Of a stretch of DNA of 64,000 nucleotides, positions 1 through 8,677 are shown piece after piece. Positions within the stretch are counted from its first letter, which is position 1. The number at the start of each line of letters is the position of its first letter. A model generated the notes under the pieces. The model saw only the letters and a program-made list of their open reading frames with translations. It did not search any database and was not told the origin of the DNA. The translations under genes were made by a program, and so were the position numbers. Source of the DNA: Nocardia terrae (GTDB lineage: Bacteria > Actinomycetota > Actinomycetes > Mycobacteriales > Mycobacteriaceae); assembly GCF_009760405.1 (NCBI RefSeq), contig NZ_WRPP01000006.1, forward strand, positions 186,001 through 250,000, given 5' to 3'.

Positions 1-2
1 AC

Positions 3-251
3 GACATGGCCCAAATCCTCTCCGACTCCCTCGGCCGCCCCGTCCGCTACCACCACGAATCCCTGACCGACTTCCACACCACCCTCACCGCCCGAGGCGT
101 CACCGCCCCCATCGCAGCCGCCTACCTGGACATGATGCGCGCCAAGGAAAACGGCCTCGACAACACCATCCCCCGCACCCCCGCAACCTCCACCCCGACA
201 ACCTTCCGCACCTGGTGCGACCAATTCCTCGCCCCAGCAATCCACAACTGA
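3..251 (+). CDS. NmrA-like NAD(P)-binding protein, C-terminal part (truncated by window edge)
   Basis: Only the last ~82 residues lie in the window; the frame is open to the left edge, so the ATG at 6 is probably internal. The stretch AQILSDSLGRPVRYHHESL followed by a short helical C-terminus resembles the end of NmrA-type atypical short-chain dehydrogenases, which bind NAD(P) as redox sensors or reductases. The nucleotide-binding N-terminus is outside, so catalytic competence cannot be judged. The family is recognised by sequence feel only. Confidence 0.6.
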   Translation, partial: DMAQILSDSLGRPVRYHHESLTDFHTTLTARGVTAPIAAAYLDMMRAKENGLDNTIPRTPATSTPTTFRTWCDQFLAPAIHN

Positions 252-459
252 CCTTCCAGTTCAGTCGGTCCGCGATTGATCCAGGCTGGGATTCGTTGCG
301 ACACAACGTGTTCTGTCGGCCGCGGACGGCCTCGGTGATGCGCTTGGGGGTCGCCGAGTCTTCGATCGCGGTGTCGTCGAGCAGCTCGTGCAGCGCATCG
401 ATCGTCGGTGGCCCATTGCCGACCGCGAGGATGCGTTCGATCAGCGCGTCGGTTGCCAT
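252..459 (-). other. Possible decayed gene fragment
   Basis: Part of a 386-bp stretch (252-637) without an intact gene. A minus-strand frame starting at the ATG at 459 (MATDALIERILAVGNG...) has coding-like GC-rich third positions for roughly 50 codons, then loses this bias and runs without a stop into the NmrA tail on the other strand. This looks like a gene start whose remainder was deleted. I do not recognise a family; it could also be chance. Confidence 0.3.
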
Positions 460-478
460 GGTCCGCAATGTACGGCGA

Positions 479-619
479 TCAGAACGCGCGTACCGCGGGC
501 CGTATGCCCGGGAAGTCCGCGGACTCGATCACCTGCTCACCGCCCGCGAGCGCCGCCTCGGCCAGCGCCGGTCCCAGGCCCGAACTCGCGCCCGAGATGA
601 TCACGGGCCACGTGGACGC
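479..619 (-). pseudogene. Remnant of a short-chain dehydrogenase N-terminus
   Basis: Reading leftward from about 613, the frame gives TWPVIISGASSGLGPALAEA, which matches the Rossmann glycine-rich motif (TGxxxGxG type) at the very start of SDR enzymes, followed by about 20 more residues and a stop at 479-481. The rest of an SDR (catalytic YxxxK, C-terminus) is absent; downstream sequence is unrelated. It therefore appears to be a 5' fragment left by a deletion. It lies just beyond the 3' end of the F420-type oxidoreductase gene on the same strand. Confidence 0.55.
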
Positions 620-637
620 GGCGGGTACCCGCGCCGA

Positions 638-1525
638 TCAGGCGAAGTGGGCTCGGGTGGCGGGGATGACTTCGGTTGTCCAGCGGCGGAGTTGGGTTTC
701 GGTGGGGGATTCGGGCCAGTAGACGAAGGTGTCGAAGGCGGATTCGGTGGCCAGGTCGACGAGGATGCGGGACCAGTCGGCGGCGGTGGTGCGGATGGGG
801 GTTTCGCCTCGGAGGGTGACGGGGCCGGGGGTGTCGGTGATGGTTCCGACCAGTTGGGCCATGCGGGTGATGTCGGCTGGATTGCGGCCCGCGTCGATCG
901 CGGCGGCGGAGATGATGGCTTGTGTCGGTTGCCATTTCTCGTAGGGGAGGTAGTGGGGGATGGGGGCGGCCCAGCCGTCGGCGATGCGGCCGGTGAGGAC
1001 ATTGGCCTTCGGGCCTACGCTGCCGAACCAGATTCCGACCGGGTGGGCGGGGGCCGGGCCGGATTGGACGCCGGTCACGGAGTAGTGCGCGCCTTCGACT
1101 TTCGCCTTCGTGCCCGGCCGCCACATGGCCCGGATGATCCGGGTGGCCTCCTCGAGTGCTTGCAGCGCTTCGGGATTCGTTCGGGTCGGGCCGCCCATGG
1201 CGGCGATGGCGGGCCAGAAGGCGCCCGCGCCGAGGGCGAGTTCGAAGCGGCCGCCGCTGAGGAGGTCCAGGGTGGCGGCCTGCTTGCCGAGCATGGCGGG
1301 CCCGCGCAGGGGCAGGCTCGCCACGTCCGGAAACACCCGCAGGCGTTCGGTTTCGGCCAATACGGTGGCGATCACCGCGAACGTGTCGGCCAGCCCGCCG
1401 GCGTAGGGATGGTCTTGGATCCCGAGCAGATCCAAGCCTTCCCGATCCGCTGTCCGGGCCAGCGCGCGCAGTTGCGGCAACTCGGTCACGGTCGGGGCCA
1501 GCTGAATACCGAATCGTAGGTTCAC
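638..1525 (-). CDS. LLM-class (F420-dependent type) flavin oxidoreductase
   Basis: 295 residues from a GTG start (VNLRFGIQLAP). The luciferase-like monooxygenase fold is indicated by the N-terminal FGIQLAPTVTELPQLRAL strand-helix, LDLLGIQDHPY, RLRVFPDVASLPLRGPAMLGK, the LDLLSGGRFELALGAG motif typical of F420-dependent enzymes, and a late PVGIWFGSVGPKANVLTGR. In this family such proteins bind F420 (sometimes FMN) and move hydride to or from small organic substrates; the substrate cannot be read from sequence. Longer upstream starts would run into the neighbouring gene, so the GTG at 1525 is preferred. It seems to stand alone. Confidence 0.85.
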   Translation of the reverse strand: MNLRFGIQLAPTVTELPQLRALARTADREGLDLLGIQDHPYAGGLADTFAVIATVLAETERLRVFPDVASLPLRGPAMLGKQAATLDLLSGGRFELALGAGAFWPAIAAMGGPTRTNPEALQALEEATRIIRAMWRPGTKAKVEGAHYSVTGVQSGPAPAHPVGIWFGSVGPKANVLTGRIADGWAAPIPHYLPYEKWQPTQAIISAAAIDAGRNPADITRMAQLVGTITDTPGPVTLRGETPIRTTAADWSRILVDLATESAFDTFVYWPESPTETQLRRWTTEVIPATRAHFA

Positions 1526-1566
1526 GACGTGATCATGCCAGCGCCGCCTGGCGGGCCGTGTCGAGC

Positions 1567-2262
1567 TCAGTTCTGCAGGGTGGGTTGGGGATCGGCCCAT
1601 TTGGAGGTGCCGGGAGCGGCCTGCCAGGTGTTGAGGAGGTCGATGCCCGCGACCAGCAATGTCGGTCCACCCGCCACCAGGCCGCCGATGATTCCGCCCG
1701 CCGGGACCCCGGCGACGCCGCCGGGAAGGCAGCCGATCGCAATGCTGGCCACGCATCCGGCGGCGAAACCGATGATGCCGCCGACCAATGCGCCCACCTG
1801 ACCGGCGACCGAGAGCTTGCCGCTGAACTCGTTCAACGCCTTCTGGTCCTCGGTGGGAGACGCGATCGACCGCACCGCACCCGGCTGGGCGGGGATCCGC
1901 ACGTTCTCCGGCTTCGTCGGGGTGATCTCGAGGACGGTGCCGTCGTTCTTCGTGACCGCTTCGACGGGCACCCGGACGTCGCCGATCCGGTAATCGAGCG
2001 GCATCGACACGACCGTCGCACCGCTGTCGTCCTTGATCTCGGCGACCGTGGTCTTCGGTGCGCCGGGCGTCGTGCCGTCCTGCTCGCCGAGCGTGAACCG
2101 CGCTCCGCGCAGTGTCGCGACAACGGCCTTGTCGACGACCTTGAGCGAGTACTTGATCTCCGGCCCCGCCGGGCCCGCGGGTTCGGCATGCGCGGTCCCC
2201 AGGGTGACAGCCGACGCGCCGACAACCAGCACGCCGGCCACCAAGGTGCTACGGAATCTCAT
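1567..2262 (-). CDS. Secreted protein with glycine-zipper C-terminus (copy 1 of 3)
   Basis: 231 residues starting MRFRSTLVAGVLVVG with a Sec signal peptide cut near AHA-EPAGPAG. A beta-rich N-terminal half (to about residue 130) is followed by a glycine/alanine-rich hydrophobic tail (GALVGGIIGFAAGC, GGVAGVPAGGIIGGLVAGG) that looks like glycine-zipper transmembrane helices, with two cysteines. The domain plan matches the proteins at 18915-19637 and, in its tail, 54438-55028. Related uncharacterised secreted proteins are common in Nocardia (I believe the DUF8020 group). Role unknown; an envelope pore-like or membrane-inserting protein is a guess. An ATG 12 bases upstream (2274) is possible but gives a poorer signal peptide. 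Confidence 0.75.
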   Translation of the reverse strand: MRFRSTLVAGVLVVGASAVTLGTAHAEPAGPAGPEIKYSLKVVDKAVVATLRGARFTLGEQDGTTPGAPKTTVAEIKDDSGATVVSMPLDYRIGDVRVPVEAVTKNDGTVLEITPTKPENVRIPAQPGAVRSIASPTEDQKALNEFSGKLSVAGQVGALVGGIIGFAAGCVASIAIGCLPGGVAGVPAGGIIGGLVAGGPTLLVAGIDLLNTWQAAPGTSKWADPQPTLQN

Positions 2263-2369
2263 TCGATGGTCCAATCCGTCGTAGGTCTGCCCCGCACTGC
2301 TGGAAGCCTAAAACGATTTGTGGCCAGTCGATTTCGACGATTATCCGCGCGAGATCGCCCGATGATCGG

Positions 2370-3941
2370 TTAGTGACGAACGCCGGTCCGGTCGAGCGCG
2401 GCACCGAACCAGCGTTCGAGTGCGGCTCGGAGGCCGTCCGGCGCGGCCGGGGTGACGGCATCGGTTGCCCAGGCCACATAGCCGTCGGGCCGGATCAGCA
2501 TCGCGGCGGCGGGAGGCCGGGGGCCGGTCACCGGGATCAGCGTCACGCGATCGGCCCAGTCCGCTGCCGTGTCGGCGAGGTCCGCGGCACCGTCGAAGGT
2601 CAGCAGCAGCGGCCGAGCAGAACGCAGAAGTTCCGCGATTCTTGTTGGGCCGCTCTCGGTTTCGACCTCGGCATCGGGGAACAAGCGCCCGGACAGGGGG
2701 TGGTCGTCACCGACGTCGTAGCGGACGTCGGAGCCCGCCAGCAGGTTGGCGATGTAGGTTGTCACCTCCGGTAGCTGCATCAGCTCACCGAAAAGCGTTC
2801 GGAGAGAGGTGATCTCCGGACCGGGCGAGACCAGGGCCGCTTGCGAGAGGGTGTACATCATGACGCGTTCGGCGACGGGATGCCGTTCGGATTCATAGGT
2901 GTCGAGCAGATCCTCGGGCGCGTCGCCCCGAAGGACGGCGGCGAGTTTCCAGCCCAGGTTGACGGTGTCCTGCAAGCCCAGGTTGAGTCCGGGTCCGCCC
3001 ATGGCGGAGTGAACGTGGGCGGCGTCGCCGAGCAGGAAGATATTGCCGCTGCGGTAGTGCTCGGCGATCCGCGTGTTCTGGCCGACGGTGCGGCGCAGGT
3101 TGTGCGGTCCGGGCCAGGTCGGCGGGGCGAGGGGGAGCGGGGTGCCGAGCACGCGTTCGACGCTGTCCTGGAGTTCCCCGAAGGTCATGGGGGTCTCGTC
3201 GGAATACTGTTCGCCGCCTTCGAATTCGACGGTTCCGACGAGCGGTCGGCCGGGCTGGAGTTCGGCGTAGACGAAGATGCCGCGCTCGCGGCGATGGTGA
3301 CCCATGCCGAAGGTGCCCACGCCGGGGATCTCGATGCGGCCGTCCCCGGTGCGCAGTTCCGCGGGAACGGTGGCGTGGCCGGTGCGGGCGACGTGCCCGT
3401 TGGAGGTGATGCCGGGGAATTCGATGCCGGTTCGCTTGCGCACCAGGCTCTTTCCGCCGTCCGCGCCGATCAGGAAGCGGGCGGCCAGCCGGTAGGTCCG
3501 GTCGGGCGCGGATACCGTGACCGTCACCCCGTCCGCAGCGGGCTCGATCTCGGTCAGCGCGTGTCCCCAGCGTAGATCCACGCCGAGGTCGGTGGCGCGT
3601 TCGGTGAGGATCTTCACCATCTCGGGCTGCGGTTTGAGGACCAGGTGCACCGGATTGGGTTCCACGGCAGTCAGATTCAATGGCATTCCGCCGAAGATGT
3701 ACTGCGGCACCGGGACCGGAGCCCCCACATTCCCGCTGAACGCCTCGTAGAGTCCGCGCATGTCGAGTACCCGGGCGACCTGCCCGGCCAGGCCATTGGC
3801 CTTCGGTTCGAGACTGGGCGCGGGCAGCCGGTCCAGCACGATCGGATGGAAGCCCGCCAGGGCGAGTTCGCAGGCGAGCAGCAGCCCGTTCGGCCCGGCT
3901 CCGGCGATGACGACGTCGGTGGTTGCGATGTTTTCGGGCAT
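2370..3941 (-). CDS. FAD-dependent aromatic hydroxylase (class A flavoprotein monooxygenase)
   Basis: 523 residues. The FAD ADP-binding motif GAGPNG is at residues 14-19, the second FAD/NADPH motif LIGADGGKSLVRK is mid-protein, and LLGDAAHVHSAMGGPGLNLG is the GD motif that contacts the FAD ribose. The thioredoxin-like C-terminal domain typical of the polyketide hydroxylase branch (PgaE/RdmE-like) is present. Such enzymes hydroxylate phenolic rings using NADPH and O2; some inactivate antibiotics. The TetR gene immediately upstream on the same strand, 58 bp away, makes co-regulation likely and suggests induction by an aromatic or toxic compound. Substrate not determinable. Confidence 0.9.
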   Translation of the reverse strand: MPENIATTDVVIAGAGPNGLLLACELALAGFHPIVLDRLPAPSLEPKANGLAGQVARVLDMRGLYEAFSGNVGAPVPVPQYIFGGMPLNLTAVEPNPVHLVLKPQPEMVKILTERATDLGVDLRWGHALTEIEPAADGVTVTVSAPDRTYRLAARFLIGADGGKSLVRKRTGIEFPGITSNGHVARTGHATVPAELRTGDGRIEIPGVGTFGMGHHRRERGIFVYAELQPGRPLVGTVEFEGGEQYSDETPMTFGELQDSVERVLGTPLPLAPPTWPGPHNLRRTVGQNTRIAEHYRSGNIFLLGDAAHVHSAMGGPGLNLGLQDTVNLGWKLAAVLRGDAPEDLLDTYESERHPVAERVMMYTLSQAALVSPGPEITSLRTLFGELMQLPEVTTYIANLLAGSDVRYDVGDDHPLSGRLFPDAEVETESGPTRIAELLRSARPLLLTFDGAADLADTAADWADRVTLIPVTGPRPPAAAMLIRPDGYVAWATDAVTPAAPDGLRAALERWFGAALDRTGVRH

Positions 3942-3999
3942 GGCAAATAAACCTCTTGTCAGCGAGGGTATTTCGGTGATGACCGACGTAGCGGCGGTG

Positions 4000-4623
4000 C
4001 TACGCCGGCGGTTCGGGCAGACCCGCCTCGAGGGCCGCCAGCGCCTGCCGGAGCAGGTCGGTGACGGGCACGGGCGGATCGGCGCGTACGTAGGCTTCGA
4101 GAGCCGCGTGCTGGGCGGTGAGCATCATGCCGACCACGAGACGCGGATACATGGAGCGCTCGGGATCGGCGCCGGTGCGGGCGGCGATGGCGGCGATCAG
4201 ATCGTCCTCCACGCCCCGCGACAGCATGGCCCGCATCTCGGGCGCGGCGAGCAGTTTCCTCGACTCGTCGAGTTGCGCGCGGGTCGGGATGCCCGAGTTC
4301 GGCGCGTTCACCTGTTCGGATTCGAGCGGTTCGACGAGGGCGGCCGTAATCGATTGCCACAGTGGCTCATTCGCCGGACGGGCACCCAATATCTCGATGC
4401 CCCGGCGCACTCGGTCGAGCTGCCGGTAGGCGAGCGCGTCGTACTTGCCGGAGAAGTAGTTGTTGAAGGTGCGGATGGAGACCCCGGCGCGCGCGGCGAT
4501 GTCCTCGCGCGTCACGTTCTCCAACCCGAGTTCGAACATCAGCTCGAGCGCCGCATCGCTCAAAGCCTTTCGGGTGTCGGCCTTCTTGCGTTCGCGGAGT
4601 CCGAGCTGCTGTTCGTCGGGCAT
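4000..4623 (-). CDS. TetR-family transcriptional regulator
   Basis: 207 residues. N-terminal helix-turn-helix: RERKKADTRKALSDAALEL, then VTREDIAARAGVSIRTFNNY with the family-typical aromatic pair, residues ~8-57; the rest is a helical ligand-binding domain with MftR-like features. It lies directly upstream of the FAD monooxygenase gene on the same strand and probably heads that operon. A TGCCCA-G-TGGGCA palindrome overlaps its predicted promoter, as expected for an autorepressor whose ligand is the hydroxylase substrate. No own Shine-Dalgarno is visible; the transcript may be leaderless. Confidence 0.9.
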   Translation of the reverse strand: MPDEQQLGLRERKKADTRKALSDAALELMFELGLENVTREDIAARAGVSIRTFNNYFSGKYDALAYRQLDRVRRGIEILGARPANEPLWQSITAALVEPLESEQVNAPNSGIPTRAQLDESRKLLAAPEMRAMLSRGVEDDLIAAIAARTGADPERSMYPRLVVGMMLTAQHAALEAYVRADPPVPVTDLLRQALAALEAGLPEPPA

Positions 4624-4629
4624 GACCCA

Positions 4630-4658
4630 AGTATGCGCGAAACGTGCCCAGTGGGCAA
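4630..4658 (-). promoter_or_regulatory. Promoter with embedded TetR-type operator palindrome
   Basis: On the minus strand TTGCCC (4653-4658) and CATACT (4630-4635) are separated by 17 bp, a plausible -35/-10 pair, placing the transcription start about at the tetR ATG (4623). A perfect 13-bp palindrome TGCCCA-G-TGGGCA occupies 4645-4657 and overlaps the -35. This geometry suits autorepression by the adjacent TetR protein. Inferred from sequence only. Confidence 0.55.
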
Positions 4659-4692
4659 TGTTTCTCGCTGGGAAAGTTTTGACAGTTTTTCG

Positions 4693-5610
4693 CTACTCGG
4701 AGAGCAGCCGTTCCACCACCCAGTCCGCCGCGTCGGGCTGCATCGGCAGGGCGGCATGACCGGCCGTCCCGGCCCGCGGATACAGATCCTCGAAGAAGTC
4801 GTTCACCACACCCGGCTCCTCGATGAACGACGCCGTCCCCGCCGGCGTCAGCACCTGATCGCCCCGCGTGGCCAGCACCGAGTACGACACCCCAGGCACG
4901 GTGACCCCGCCGTCGAGCAGCGCGCGCGTGACCCTCGACCCCGCAAGGCAATCGAGCGCGCCCTGCACGCCGCGAAAGACACTGTCGCGCAGCGGGTTCG
5001 AAACGTCGTTCAGCACGCCCGCCAACCCCTCGGGTGACCCCGGCAGATCCAGCCCCCCGATGAGCGTCGCGGCCGTGGTCCCCTTGGTCACCGGCGCGAG
5101 ATACACCGCGCGATCCACCCGCGGCCCGCCGTTGAGGAACTTCAGGTAGTAGTTCGCGACCAGCGCCCCCGAGGAATGCGCCACGATGTCGACCCGCTCG
5201 GCCCCCGTCGCCGCCCGCACCTTCTCGACGAAGTCCCACAGCTGCGCCGCCGACTCCGACACCGGCGCGGCCGCCTGCATCGGCCCGATGATCCCGTACC
5301 CGAAGATGAACGGACAGCCCCCGATGCCCCGGATCCCGCTGGTGATCCCCGCCATCTGCTTGTCCAGCGTGGCGCGAATGTCCCCGACCGCCCCGAAACC
5401 CCCGAGTATCACCACCGGATTCGGCTGCTCCGGCGACGGTTCGCAATCCAGCGCGGGCTCGAGCGTCCCGGCGCCGGTCAGCGGATCCGCCCCGATGTCG
5501 GGCATCGCCGCCGCGGGCGTCGCGCCCAGCGCGAGCAGCGCCGCCACCACCGCCGTTCCCGCCCGAACTCGCCATCTTCGCAACTGTCTGCCCGGTCTCG
5601 CGTAGCTCAC
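4693..5610 (-). CDS. Secreted lipase/esterase (alpha/beta hydrolase)
   Basis: 305 residues with a Sec signal peptide (arginine-rich start, then AVVAALLALGATPAAA, cleavage near residue 34). The nucleophile elbow is VDIVAHSSGALVANYY, an AxSxG variant seen in Bacillus-type lipases; RGDQVLTP and TAGHAALP carry the probable Asp and His of the triad. The oxyanion-region motif PVVILGGFGA precedes it. Paired cysteines (CEPSPE, GGCPF, DCLAG) suit an extracellular enzyme. It is transcribed away from the DMT transporter at 5703. Substrate is likely an acylglycerol or wall lipid ester. Confidence 0.85.
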   Translation of the reverse strand: MSYARPGRQLRRWRVRAGTAVVAALLALGATPAAAMPDIGADPLTGAGTLEPALDCEPSPEQPNPVVILGGFGAVGDIRATLDKQMAGITSGIRGIGGCPFIFGYGIIGPMQAAAPVSESAAQLWDFVEKVRAATGAERVDIVAHSSGALVANYYLKFLNGGPRVDRAVYLAPVTKGTTAATLIGGLDLPGSPEGLAGVLNDVSNPLRDSVFRGVQGALDCLAGSRVTRALLDGGVTVPGVSYSVLATRGDQVLTPAGTASFIEEPGVVNDFFEDLYPRAGTAGHAALPMQPDAADWVVERLLSE

Positions 5611-5702
5611 TGAAATAGTTCGGACGCCGAGGGCGTTTGGACGACCGATTCAGCGTGTCGGCGGCGTGGCATACGCTCCGGTTGATCGGAAGGAGCGGGA
5701 TC

Positions 5703-6578
5703 GTGAGCAAGCGCGGCTGGCTGTTGTTCCTGGGTATGGGCGTCATCTGGGGTGTCCCCTACGCCATGATCCGGGTCGCGGTGCGCGAATTCGACCCGGT
5801 GTTCGTGGCTTTCGGCCGGACCCTGCTGGGCGCGCTGGTGCTGCTGCCGATCGCCCTGTCGATGAAGGTGCTGCTCCCCGCGCTGCGCCAGTGGCGCTGG
5901 GTGCTGGTCTACACGGTCGTGGAGATCACCGGCCCCTGGCTGCTCATCGGCCACGCGGAGACCAAGCTGACCAGTTCGACCGTGGGCCTGCTGATCGCCG
6001 CGGTGCCCCTGATCGCGATCGTCTTGACCACCCGCCTGGGCCACGAACGCCTGGACATGCGCCGCATCCTGGGCTTGGTGATCGGCTTCGCGGGCGTCAC
6101 CGCCCTGGTCGGCCTGGACATCGACGTCTCGAATCTCGGCGCTATGGCCGCCATCGGCGTGAGCGTGATCGGCTACGCGCTGGGCCCCATCATCATCGAC
6201 CGCAAGCTGGCCGAGCTGCCGCCGATCGGCGTGGTGACCGGCTCGCTGATCTTCGCGGCCGCCATCTACCTGCCGTTCGCGCTGTGGCGCATGCCCTCCC
6301 ACTACCCGCCGGGCGCCAGCTGGTCGGTGGTCGGTCTCGGCCTGATCTGCACCGCGCTGGCGTTCGTGGTCTTCTTCGCGCTCATCGGCGAGGTCGGACC
6401 CTCGCGCGCCACCGTCATCACCTACATCAATCCCGCGGTGGCCCTGCTGATCGGCGTCTCGCTGCTGGACGAGCCGCTGACCGCGGGCATGGCCATCGGC
6501 TTCCCGCTGGTGATCATCGGCTCGATCATCGGCACCGCCCGCGCCAAGGCGCAGGTCAAGGAGCCCGCGCCAGCCTAG
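5703..6578 (+). CDS. DMT-superfamily (EamA) transporter
   Basis: 291 residues, about ten transmembrane helices in two EamA repeats (first from WLLFLGMGVIWGVPYAMIR, second from AMAAIGVSVIGYALGP). The family exports metabolites, amino acids or drugs; the cargo is unknown. The GTG start at 5703 (VSKRGWLLF) is chosen because GGAAGGAG ends seven bases upstream; the longer frame from 5637 lacks a site. The stop overlaps the end of the convergent AI-2E-family gene by 4 bp (CTAG). Confidence 0.88.
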   Translation: MSKRGWLLFLGMGVIWGVPYAMIRVAVREFDPVFVAFGRTLLGALVLLPIALSMKVLLPALRQWRWVLVYTVVEITGPWLLIGHAETKLTSSTVGLLIAAVPLIAIVLTTRLGHERLDMRRILGLVIGFAGVTALVGLDIDVSNLGAMAAIGVSVIGYALGPIIIDRKLAELPPIGVVTGSLIFAAAIYLPFALWRMPSHYPPGASWSVVGLGLICTALAFVVFFALIGEVGPSRATVITYINPAVALLIGVSLLDEPLTAGMAIGFPLVIIGSIIGTARAKAQVKEPAPA

Positions 6579-7768
6579 TCGTTCGCCGCCCGATTCCGCT
6601 TGCGTTCCTTGCGGGTTCGGCCCTGACGATCGATGCGCGGATCCTCGGCGACCTCGTAGCGCGTCACGTACTCCTTGAGGAACGCCTGCAGGGTGGCGGT
6701 GGCGGGGATGGCCAGCAGCGCCCCCACCGCGCCCAGCAGCGCGCCGCCCACCATCACCGACAGCAGCGCGATCGCCGGATTCACGTCGACGGTCTTGGCG
6801 GTGATGCGCGGCTGCAGCACGTAGTCCTGGAGCCATTGGTAGACCACCACGAAGATGACGATCCACACCGCGTCGAGGGGATTGATGGTGAGCGCCACCA
6901 GGATCGGCAGGATGCCCGCCAGATAGGTGCCGATGGTCGGCACGAACGAGGCGACCACACCGAACCAGATGCCGAGCGCGAGCGAGTTCGGCAGCCCCAG
7001 CATCGCCAGGAAGGCCCCGTGCGCGATGGCGGAGATGACCGCGAGCAGCGCCCGCGAGTACAGGTAGCCGCCGGTCTTGTCGATGGCCAGGTCCCAAGCG
7101 TGCAGTACCGCACCCTGTTTCGCGGGCGGCAGCAGCGAGCACACCGCGCGCCGCAGCTTGGGCCCGTCGGCGGTCATGTAGATGCTGAACAGCGCGATGG
7201 TGACGAACTTGGCGATCCCGCCCAGCACCGTGCTCGACAGCCCCCACACATTGTTCGCGGCCCGCGCGGCGTAGGAGCTGATGATGTCGGAGTCCTTGAA
7301 CAGCCGGTCGCGCAGCTGGTCGAGGGTGAACTTCTGGTGGAAGGTGTGATTGACCCAGTCCACGAGTTCGCCGATGAGCCGCGGCAGTTCGTTCACCACA
7401 TTGGCGACCGTCTCCACCATGAGCACGCCCAGCGTCGCGACGAAGCCCGCGGTGCAGGCGAACACGATGACGAACACCACGGCGGTGGCGACGCCGCGAT
7501 TGACGCCGCGCGCGGCCAGCCCGTCCACCGCCGGTTCCATGGCGAGGGAGACGAAGAACGCGACGGTCATCATGATGGCGATGCCGATGAGCTGGTGGGC
7601 GGCCCAGTTGACGAGTTCGAACAGCCCGAGCAGAGCCAGCGCGAGCACCATGGCCCGGGGTAGCCACGCGGGCATCGGGGCCCGGGCCGGTGCCGCGGTG
7701 TTGTCGGAGTCGTCCGTCGCCACGGGGCCAGTCTCGTGCACGGCGGGGAGTTTCGGGCGAAGACGCAC
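6575..7768 (-). CDS. AI-2E family transporter/permease
   Basis: 397 residues, roughly eight transmembrane helices. The C-terminal half holds the family signature: GIWFGVVASFVPTIGTYLAG, YQWLQDYVLQPRITAKTVD, NPAIALLSVMVGGALLGAVG. Known members export autoinducer-2 or act as Na+/H+ or other antiporters, so the name does not prove quorum sensing. The last ~20 residues are basic (RTRKERKRNR). The start is uncertain: GTG at 7768 is the longest, with GTG at 7741 and 7723 also in frame and no clear ribosome site for any. Confidence 0.85.
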   Translation of the reverse strand: MRLRPKLPAVHETGPVATDDSDNTAAPARAPMPAWLPRAMVLALALLGLFELVNWAAHQLIGIAIMMTVAFFVSLAMEPAVDGLAARGVNRGVATAVVFVIVFACTAGFVATLGVLMVETVANVVNELPRLIGELVDWVNHTFHQKFTLDQLRDRLFKDSDIISSYAARAANNVWGLSSTVLGGIAKFVTIALFSIYMTADGPKLRRAVCSLLPPAKQGAVLHAWDLAIDKTGGYLYSRALLAVISAIAHGAFLAMLGLPNSLALGIWFGVVASFVPTIGTYLAGILPILVALTINPLDAVWIVIFVVVYQWLQDYVLQPRITAKTVDVNPAIALLSVMVGGALLGAVGALLAIPATATLQAFLKEYVTRYEVAEDPRIDRQGRTRKERKRNRAAND

Positions 7769-7891
7769 CGTACCGAGGCCCTGGGAGAAATCCGGTCGGT
7801 ATGTTTTTAGCTAGCAAAAGGAACCGAGAGTCATTCGGGGATAAAGGTTTTGCCGCGATAGTGTGCATGTATGCGGGTTGGCGGCCAAGAT

Positions 7892-8557
7892 ATGCGAGTG
7901 CGCACGAAATTCTCCAGCGAACTGATGGCGCTGACCGATGAGCTCGCGCATATGGCGAGACTGACGCATGAGGCTTCCGAGCGGGCCGCGGCCGCGCTCG
8001 CCGGCAGCGACCTGACGGCCGCGTACGAGGTATTCGCGCTCGAGGAGAAGGTGGAGATCGAGCACGCCAAGTGTGAGGACCGTTCGGTCATCCTGCTGGC
8101 GCTGGAAGCGCCGGTGGCCCGCGACCTACGCCACGTCATCACCGCCATGCAGATCGCCGACGATCTGCTCGCCGTCAGCCGCGCCCTGAGCCGGGTGGCC
8201 GACGCGGTGGTGCGCCGCTACCCGAATCCGGCGGCCCCGGCCGATATCCTCGACCGGCTCGCGGAAATGTCCAGTGCGGTCACGCATCTCATCGACACCT
8301 CGGTGAGCGTCATTGCGGCGCACAGCCCGCCACGCGACCGGGCGCTGGTGCCCCGCGATGAGAACGTCGAGCGATTGCGCGTGCTGCTGGTGGAGCTGGC
8401 CTCCGCCGAGGACTGGCCGCACGGCTCGGCCATGGCCATCGATATCGCGCTGCTGGCTCACCAGTACGAGCGCGCCGCCGACCATTGCGTGCGCGTCGGC
8501 CGGCTCATTCGCTTCTTCCACACCGGCATTCCGCTCTACGCGCAAACGGAGGCGTAA
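7892..8557 (+). CDS. PhoU-domain protein
   Basis: 221 residues, all helical, with two PhoU repeats: the first has MRVRTKFSSELMALTDELAHMARLT-like packing and EEKVEIEHAKCED, LEAPVARDLRHVITAMQIADDL, the second ALVPRDENVERLRVLL and the family-typical YERAADHCVRVGRL with metal-binding acidic/His residues. PhoU proteins repress the Pho response and tune the PstSCAB phosphate transporter. No pst or phoR/phoP genes are nearby, so this is an orphan copy. The ATG at 7892 is preferred to 7871 because family members begin MR(V/T)xF. Confidence 0.88.
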   Translation: MRVRTKFSSELMALTDELAHMARLTHEASERAAAALAGSDLTAAYEVFALEEKVEIEHAKCEDRSVILLALEAPVARDLRHVITAMQIADDLLAVSRALSRVADAVVRRYPNPAAPADILDRLAEMSSAVTHLIDTSVSVIAAHSPPRDRALVPRDENVERLRVLLVELASAEDWPHGSAMAIDIALLAHQYERAADHCVRVGRLIRFFHTGIPLYAQTEA

Positions 8558-8677
8558 CCACCCCTTGTTGTGAGGGGCCCGATCGGCGGGAGTAAGCTGC
8601 CCGAATTGCTTCATGGCGAGGTCTTTTCGAGTAGCACCGCACGCACGGACAGCCGAAATCCGACAAGGGCCCCAAAC

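Noticed and set aside
3760..5037. Long plus-strand open frame (about 425 codons) opposite the tetR and lipase genes
   Set aside because: Arg/His/Gly-rich composition without any motif, and it lies antisense to genes with clear domains; typical high-GC shadow.
5666..7663. Long plus-strand frame (665 codons) across the DMT and AI-2E genes
   Set aside because: Frame shadow; its product is R/H/D-rich with no fold, and both overlapped genes are well supported.
6575..7768. Quorum-sensing (AI-2) exporter role
   Set aside because: The family name does not establish AI-2 transport; no lsr or luxS gene is nearby.
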